The translations under genes and the position numbers were made by a program. A DNA stretch of 13,345 nt, taken from assembly GCA_002751075.1 (NCBI GenBank), contig NAOQ01000032.1, positions 119,985 through 133,329 of the forward strand, in the 5' to 3' direction. This stretch comes from Ichthyophonus hoferi. Its lineage: Eukaryota > Opisthokonta > Ichthyosporea > Ichthyophonida > Ichthyophonidae. The notes under the pieces are model-generated. The model was not told the DNA's origin. It made no database searches and saw only the letters and a program-made list of their open reading frames with translations. Shown here one piece after another: positions 9,801 through 13,345 of this stretch. Positions within the stretch are counted from its first letter, which is position 1; every line of letters starts with the position of its first letter.

Positions 9801-11455
9801 AGAACCGAAATAGGGTAGCCTATATAGCAGTGGAATCAGAGGGAATCGAAAGCCTAAGCACCAGTAATACCATGGTAAATATAGCTTTATATAGTATATG
9901 TCATACATGCATTTAGTTCTAGGGTGGACACGGATTGTTCGGATATCAGGGTTTATAATGTCCGGTGTACTGTAGAAGGAATGACATGAATATGTATGCA
10001 TGTATTATAGTATGTATTTATATATGCATCTATGTATAATAGTATCTATGTATGTACATAGGTATATATATCCTCTGTTTTTACTGTAGCCAATCTAATT
10101 ATGGATAGGCATGTATTTAGATGCATAGACAGACTAATATATACATATGCACACATCTGTACTTATACATATGCCTATACATGTACAAATCCATATACAT
10201 ACACATAAAATTGTTGGTATTGACTCTCTCTCTTTCTCTAGGAATCCGAAGATCAAGAGAGACTATACTTTACCCAAATGGCTCATTTAAATAATCGGCT
10301 ATCAAGATTAAAACTACAACAAATATTAATGACTGACGATGGAAATTGCCAATTTAGGGCGATCGCCCATCAATTGTGGGGCACTGAGGTATAAGATTAC
10401 AGTATATATGTATATGTATATAGTATATGCATATAGTATTTACAATATATAACATTTATCTTTGACTTAATTGTATTTTATTTTTCTCAATGATTCTTAT
10501 ATGAAAACATTAGATATAATGGCCAAGTGAATTTGCCTTTCTGTTTATTTTTCCCATTGAAGTGGTCACATCCCCCACCCCACCCCAACCTATTACCGTT
10601 TGTCTTTAATTATGTTCCCTTTTCTCATTGGGTCACACTTCACGAATATTATACGCCAATCAATAATGTCCTTCTTAATACGATAATTAATTAATTGGTT
10701 TTTAATGCTAATTTAAATTACTCTCAAATCCAATAATTTTTAAGATTATAATATCTTCGTATTTAATGCACATTATTCTCCGCCAATAAGGAATGCAATC
10801 TATACCACCCACAACAACCTATTTTATATTTCCGTGAGATTATTTATCATACATTACAATTAATAATGTTAAAATCCGTATTTAATGGCAATCCAACCCC
10901 TACATTAACACCTGATCTTTACCCAATCAGGAATATCATATGATTCTTCGGGAGAGATGCTGTGTCTACCTTACAGAAAATAGTGATTTGTTCTCTTGTT
11001 ACTACGCAAGTGAGGGTGAATTTGCTACATATGTGCAAAGAATGCGATATAGTGGAGCATGGGGAGACGAACTTACCTTGAAGGCTGTGTGTAATCTACT
11101 TTGTGCGGAGGTATATATGTATGATAGTATTATATATATGATAGTATATTATATATTCATGTGCACTATGGTTTATTTTTATCTTGATATCTACCTATAT
11201 CTATACAACCTATACATTTATATATTATATATTGACCGTTCCACTCCCACTCAGATCCACGTGATATCCTCCGAGTTTAGCAACTGGTACCTAAAGTACA
11301 CCCCGGATACCAACCACAGCAAAGAGACCAAGAAAGTTTTTATAGCTTATTTGTCTCCGTTTCATTATAATTCATTAGCAGACCTTCCTGACATTGATAC
11401 GGGAAGCTTTGAATTCTCTGGATCAGAGTCAGATCTTGGACTGTACCTTAATTAA
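6741..11455 (+). CDS. C2-OTU fusion: OTU-family deubiquitinase with an N-terminal C2-like domain
   Basis: Exons: 6741-6800 and 7010-7066 (both tentative), 7828-8040, 8893-9006, 9301-9400, 9771-9874, 10242-10388, 10931-11110, 11255-11455; GT-AG throughout. Seven of eight introns are phase 0, and the fifth is phase 1. The model gives 391 residues; the last seven exons alone give 352. C2-like domain at about residues 28-165, a linker to about 216, OTU domain at about 225-370, then a short acidic tail ending SDLGLYLN. The predicted role is cleavage of ubiquitin (or a ubiquitin-like) linkage by Cys252 with His362; the C2 part probably places it on a membrane or partner (inference). The OTU boxes most resemble the plant OTU9-12-type group as I remember it. 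The exon chain rests on phase agreement and domain continuity, and no transcript has been checked. Confidence 0.85.
7010..7066 (+). CDS. Tentative second exon: first strand of the C2 domain
   Basis: Acceptor at 7008-7009 (ataccacag) and donor GAG|GTATTGAG, matching the GAG|GTAT style of later exons. Nineteen codons in phase 0 at both ends. Its end, KVLYCMCE, joined to EARHLP of the next exon gives L-x-C-x-C-x-x-A-x-x-L. That fits the first beta strand and following turn of C2 domains (for example LHVTVRDAKNL in protein kinase C, from memory). The acceptor lacks a pyrimidine tract, and alternatives exist at 7016 and further upstream. Confidence 0.4.
7589..7855 (+). repeat. Tandem repeat (85-96 bp unit) that duplicates a splice acceptor and exon start
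   Basis: Three units, plus a partial one at the left, run up to and into the exon at 7828. The last two units are spaced by 96 bp: 7715-7757 and 7811-7853 match at 40 of 43 positions, including ttatcattacag and the codons for EARHLPTS. An older unit at about 7631-7690 shares aaattcaccattattgg and aaaccaataat but has lost the acceptor AG. The units are separated by AAAATT hexamer runs (7789-7816). Confidence 0.85.
8154..8190. repeat. (ACATAC)n-type microsatellite
   Basis: A short imperfect run of acatac units in the third intron of the C2-OTU gene. Confidence 0.9.
8818..8892. repeat. (ATAC)n microsatellite abutting a splice acceptor
   Basis: About 75 bp of near-perfect CATA units ending in catatag, which serves as the acceptor of the exon at 8893. 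There is no pyrimidine tract between the repeat and the exon. Confidence 0.95.
9402..9428. repeat. (AT)n microsatellite directly after a donor site
   Basis: An AT run begins within the GTATATAT donor of the exon 9301-9400, so repeat length and the donor sequence are linked. Confidence 0.9.
10389..10930 (+). other. Intron 7 of the C2-OTU gene, with a C-rich tract
   Basis: Donor GTATAAGA, acceptor ttacccaatcag, phase 0. Apart from AT-rich DNA it holds a striking C-rich stretch at 10572-10590 (four C runs separated by single or double A) and CCAATCA heptamers at 10656 and 10923. No coding signal is seen. Confidence 0.85.
11111..11254 (+). other. Intron 8 of the C2-OTU gene: 144 nt, stop-free and a multiple of three
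   Basis: Donor GAG|GTATATAT and acceptor ccactcccactcag. The unspliced reading is open for 48 codons rich in Tyr, Ile and Leu. It is called an intron because the acceptor has a good pyrimidine tract and removal joins LLCAE to IHVISS, the normal OTU spacing; the inserted peptide has no family counterpart. Confidence 0.85.
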
Positions 11456-12176
11456 AGAGCCTCCTCTCGGGGTAATGCAACCAATCAAATCATTCCTTCA
11501 GCTGGCCCAAGCGCACCATATTTAGAATTGATCTATTGATATGGCTAATTATCGTCCACCAATCAACGGCATTATTAATTAATTGATTTTTTAAGGGAGG
11601 CTGCAGTGGTTGCTTGTAAAAACTGTAACTATCGGGTTCATTTCTTCAACATGTACCATTTTAAAAAAAAATATATTTCTGATTTATAAATGTTTTATAG
11701 GGTATTGTATCTATGAACACTAATTACTGTATTATATCAATCTATTTTAATCTGTCAGATTTCAATCTTATTAATTAATGATTTAGTTGAATTGGTTAGG
11801 TCTTTATTTTATCTATATATTATGCCTGTTTGTGCTCCGGAACCGAATTATTTCTGCTTACTAAGATTTAAATAAAATATCTTATTTGAAACTAATTAAA
11901 CCATATAAGCTATGATACAATGGGGTAATTATAATTAATCATAGATCCTATAATATCATTGTAGCCTTTAACGATGCCTATAATTAATACTATGCTATTG
12001 GTGTAGCATAATGAGTGATAACACTATACAATGAATAATCATATGATTATTGGCTAAGAAATGATGTCTTCATTGTTTGTATGTTGTATTTTTTGGCTAT
12101 ATATATCCACATGTATACTCGCGGCTTTTGAAAGGGGAAAATTGTGAGTAATATTAGGTCTGCAACTAAATTGCAG
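11456..12176. other. Downstream flank of the C2-OTU gene, no gene seen
   Basis: AT-rich, with two CCAATCA heptamers (11481, 11559) and several TTAATTAA palindromes. The first 200 bp are less AT-rich and are probably 3' untranslated sequence. No exon is supportable. Confidence 0.5.
11871..11876 (+). terminator. Possible polyadenylation signal of the C2-OTU gene
   Basis: AATAAA lies 416 nt after the stop codon. In DNA this AT-rich the hexamer is expected by chance, so the 3' end is only suggested. Confidence 0.25.
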
Positions 12177-12229
12177 GTAATTACATGGTGGAAACTGTCA
12201 GATATAGCTAAGTTCACGGCATTGGCAAG
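12177..12229 (+). CDS. Weak candidate exon, unrecognised
   Basis: Preceded by an acceptor-like actaaattgcag and followed by AAG|GTAACTAT. One frame is open, reading VITWWKLSDIAKFTALA, of plausible amphipathic helical character. It enters in phase 0 and leaves in phase 2. No family is recognised and no neighbouring exon joins it convincingly. CAG|GTAATT at the same place could equally be a donor. Confidence 0.18.
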
Positions 12230-12329
12230 GTAACTATAGTGATACTTAACCTAATTATTTAATGCTCGGGTTTGAAGTATTCTATATATATATAATACTA
12301 TATTTTGAAAGTATAGCAATCTGTAGTAG

Positions 12330-12365
12330 TTGGAGCGACTTGTCCACACCTTTCAAGGTCGCCAA
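12330..12365. other. Short stem-loop with bulges
   Basis: TTGG-AG-CGAC-TTG pairs with CAAGGTCGCCAA, giving eleven paired bases with two bulges around an 11-nt loop. It lies among other inverted repeats in the right-hand region. Function unknown. Confidence 0.35.
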
Positions 12366-12412
12366 TTGAGTATTGTATAATAGGACTATATATATATATA
12401 TTATGATATTGT

Positions 12413-12568
12413 TTAAGCAATAACAACGTATTTGTTCATAACGGTAGTGTACATGTAGGCATGCGGGGTTGCCGCGTATTCCCGGGTGTGCCGGGGGTCA
12501 TATGTGTGAGCAGCCAGAGCTTTTATTTCTCTTTTATACTTCGTTTTACAACGCGTGTTATTTTTTAG
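12413..12568 (-). CDS. Candidate terminal exon of an unidentified minus-strand gene, in a GC-rich island
   Basis: An open frame of about 50 codons ends at a TAA (12415-12413). It reads KALAAHTYDPRHTREY, then AATPHAYMYTTVMNKYVVIA before the stop. The composition (Asp, Arg, His, Glu, Tyr) is more protein-like than the chance ORFs nearby, and the GC-rich third positions stand out from the AT-rich flanks. An acceptor could be aaataaaag just before CTCTGG (near 12522). No family is recognised. The complementary strand is also open for 35 codons (12461-12568), so the GC content alone might explain the lack of stops. If real, the gene converges on the C2-OTU gene. Confidence 0.28.
   Translation of the reverse strand, partial: LKNNTRCKTKYKREIKALAAHTYDPRHTREYAATPHAYMYTTVMNKYVVIA
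12459..12498. other. GC-rich island with two adjacent small hairpins
   Basis: gcgg-ggttg-ccgc (12463-12475) and cccgg-gtgtg-ccggg (12481-12495) are perfect mini-hairpins, each with a 5-nt loop and separated by 5 nt. This is the most GC-rich patch in the window. Confidence 0.7.
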
Positions 12569-12640
12569 TTAACTTCTGTATCGCTGGTCAATAATCTAAT
12601 TGGAACCAATCATAAATATTCTTATTGACTAACACAATTT

Positions 12641-12725
12641 ATGAAAGACAACAGAGACCCATTAGGAATGCAAGATTGTATTACTGTTTTCCTATTTGAA
12701 TGGTTCATTGGCCAATTCACTAAGG
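12641..12725 (+). CDS. Weak candidate exon with a strong donor, unrecognised
   Basis: An ATG opens MKDNRDPLGMQDCITVFLFE and a further eight residues up to ACTAAG|GTAAGTGC, a near-consensus donor in phase 0. Likely acceptors about 70 nt further on lead to a stop within a few codons. Without splicing the frame continues to 12838. Unidentified; it may be a short ORF of no significance. Confidence 0.22.
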
Positions 12726-12919
12726 TAAGTGCTTACGCTATGTATGTATCGACAAAACCAATTTGTTCATTCAAAGTTAACGGTCTTGTAGCAGGAAGTA
12801 TAAAAAGGTTCTGTCTGAAACAGATTAGGGACTCTTGATTCTGTAGTGATACCGTATAGAACATAAAACTTTTATTCCAAATTCTCTGCTTACAATAGAC
12901 GGCGGCCATCCAGAACATA

Positions 12920-13004
12920 GGCGAGATAATTACTACATAGGCCGAAGTTGACACCAACCGGAAAAATTATAGTCGATTTCAGCCTATATAGCTATTATCT
13001 CGCC
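12920..13004 (-). ncRNA. Long hairpin, 33-bp stem and 19-nt loop, precursor-like
   Basis: The arms 12920-12952 and 12972-13004 are reverse complements apart from six positions. Written as minus-strand RNA, three of those become G-U pairs and three remain mismatches (A-A, A-C, C-A). As plus-strand RNA only two become G-U pairs, so the minus strand folds slightly better. Size and shape resemble a microRNA-type precursor, but a small inverted-repeat element is equally possible. The strand and the RNA class are inference. Confidence 0.4.
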
Positions 13005-13345
13005 CATTATGGGGAGCAACTGCAATTACAAGCAGGGAATGAAATAAAGACGAAGGAGCTTAATTAAGTATACGTGCAGAAACACAAGAGATAGATCTTC
13101 TCACAAATAAAAATCTTTTATAGTTTGTCAATATATCATGTTTTATGTAGATTACTTGATAGTTTGATTACTTTACAGTTTGATTACTCAACAATAAAAT
13201 AAACAAAAACTATTAATAGTCCATGTTAAAAGCAATAACTATTGGTATTTTAAATGGAACAAATAATACAAAGAAATTTTTAATTTTTAATTATCATACA
13301 TCCTAAGTGTGTAGTATTTACAATTGCACGTAGAAGTATCGACGG
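13005..13345. other. AT-rich right edge with no gene seen
   Basis: Apart from the 16-bp repeat, this holds one good minus-strand acceptor-like sequence at about 13026 (pyrimidine-rich, ending ttgcag). All three frames after it meet stops within about 15 codons, so no exon is called. Confidence 0.4.
13150..13197. repeat. 16-bp tandem repeat, about 2.5 copies
   Basis: gattacttgatagttt, gattactttacagttt, then gattactcaac. The units differ at three positions. AT-rich surroundings, no gene seen. Confidence 0.75.

Larger units (their letters stand above)
10242..11400 (+). other. OTU cysteine protease domain
   Basis: Exons 10242-10388, 10931-11110 and 11255-11455. The first carries [18 protein letters not shown] with the catalytic Cys252 and the Asp of the DGNC box. 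The second carries [12 protein letters not shown], the usual WGDxxTLxA helix. The third carries IHVIS and FHYNSL, with catalytic His362 and Asn364 two residues later, the usual third triad position. All residues expected for activity are present. The domain length of about 140 residues is normal. Confidence 0.95.

Noticed and set aside
9780-10001. Minus-strand ORF of 73 codons
   Set aside because: It is antisense to exon 9771-9874, whose sense frame is supported by phase on both sides.
12733-12957. Minus-strand ORF of 74 codons
   Set aside because: No recognisable family. It overlaps the candidate plus-strand exon and the hairpin arm, and trial splicing from its internal ATG reaches a stop after about 17 codons.

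Overview
The window looks like nuclear DNA from an AT-rich, intron-rich eukaryote (about 30% GC by eye, not computed). The coding signal is broken into many short exons joined by GT-AG introns of 0.14 to 1.8 kb. Introns and intergenic DNA are full of microsatellites and degenerate TA-rich runs. I see no bacterial gene organisation, rRNA, tRNA, CRISPR array or recognisable transposon or virus-like element. The organism makes its own histidine with a PHP-family histidinol phosphatase of the fungal HIS2 kind. That points to a fungus or another unicellular eukaryote rather than an animal or plant, but the exact lineage is not resolved.

Left part (1-4839, minus strand): four consecutive exons of a HIS2-type histidinol-phosphatase, with phases that join exactly. 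They give about 210 residues from the initiator Met onward. The C-terminal third should lie beyond the left edge. The first intron is 1.8 kb long and holds an antisense ORF with a signal-peptide-like start.

Middle (4840-6740): a divergent intergenic region of about 1.9 kb with no gene I can support. It ends in a 230-bp degenerate TAATAG-type tract.

Right of centre (6741-11455, plus strand): a gene that I assemble from seven well-supported and two tentative exons. The C-terminal half is a clear OTU-family cysteine protease (Asp-Gly-Asn-Cys box, Trp-Gly-Asp box, His-Tyr-Asn box). The N-terminal half folds in sequence like a C2 domain that has lost its calcium-binding aspartates. The product would be a C2-OTU deubiquitinase of about 391 residues, plausibly recruited to membranes or protein partners by the C2 part (inference). 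Notable details are a ~96-bp tandem repeat that duplicated the acceptor and exon start of the first C2 exon, an acceptor abutting an ATAC microsatellite, three in-phase donors spaced 9 nt apart, and a stop-free 144-nt last intron.

Right end (11456-13345): mostly AT-rich DNA, with a conspicuous GC-rich island that may be a minus-strand terminal exon, two weak plus-strand candidate exons, a near-perfect 33-bp-stem hairpin and a small 16-bp tandem repeat. No gene here is firmly identified. Nothing in the sequence indicates that the two recognised genes work together; they are simply a divergent pair.
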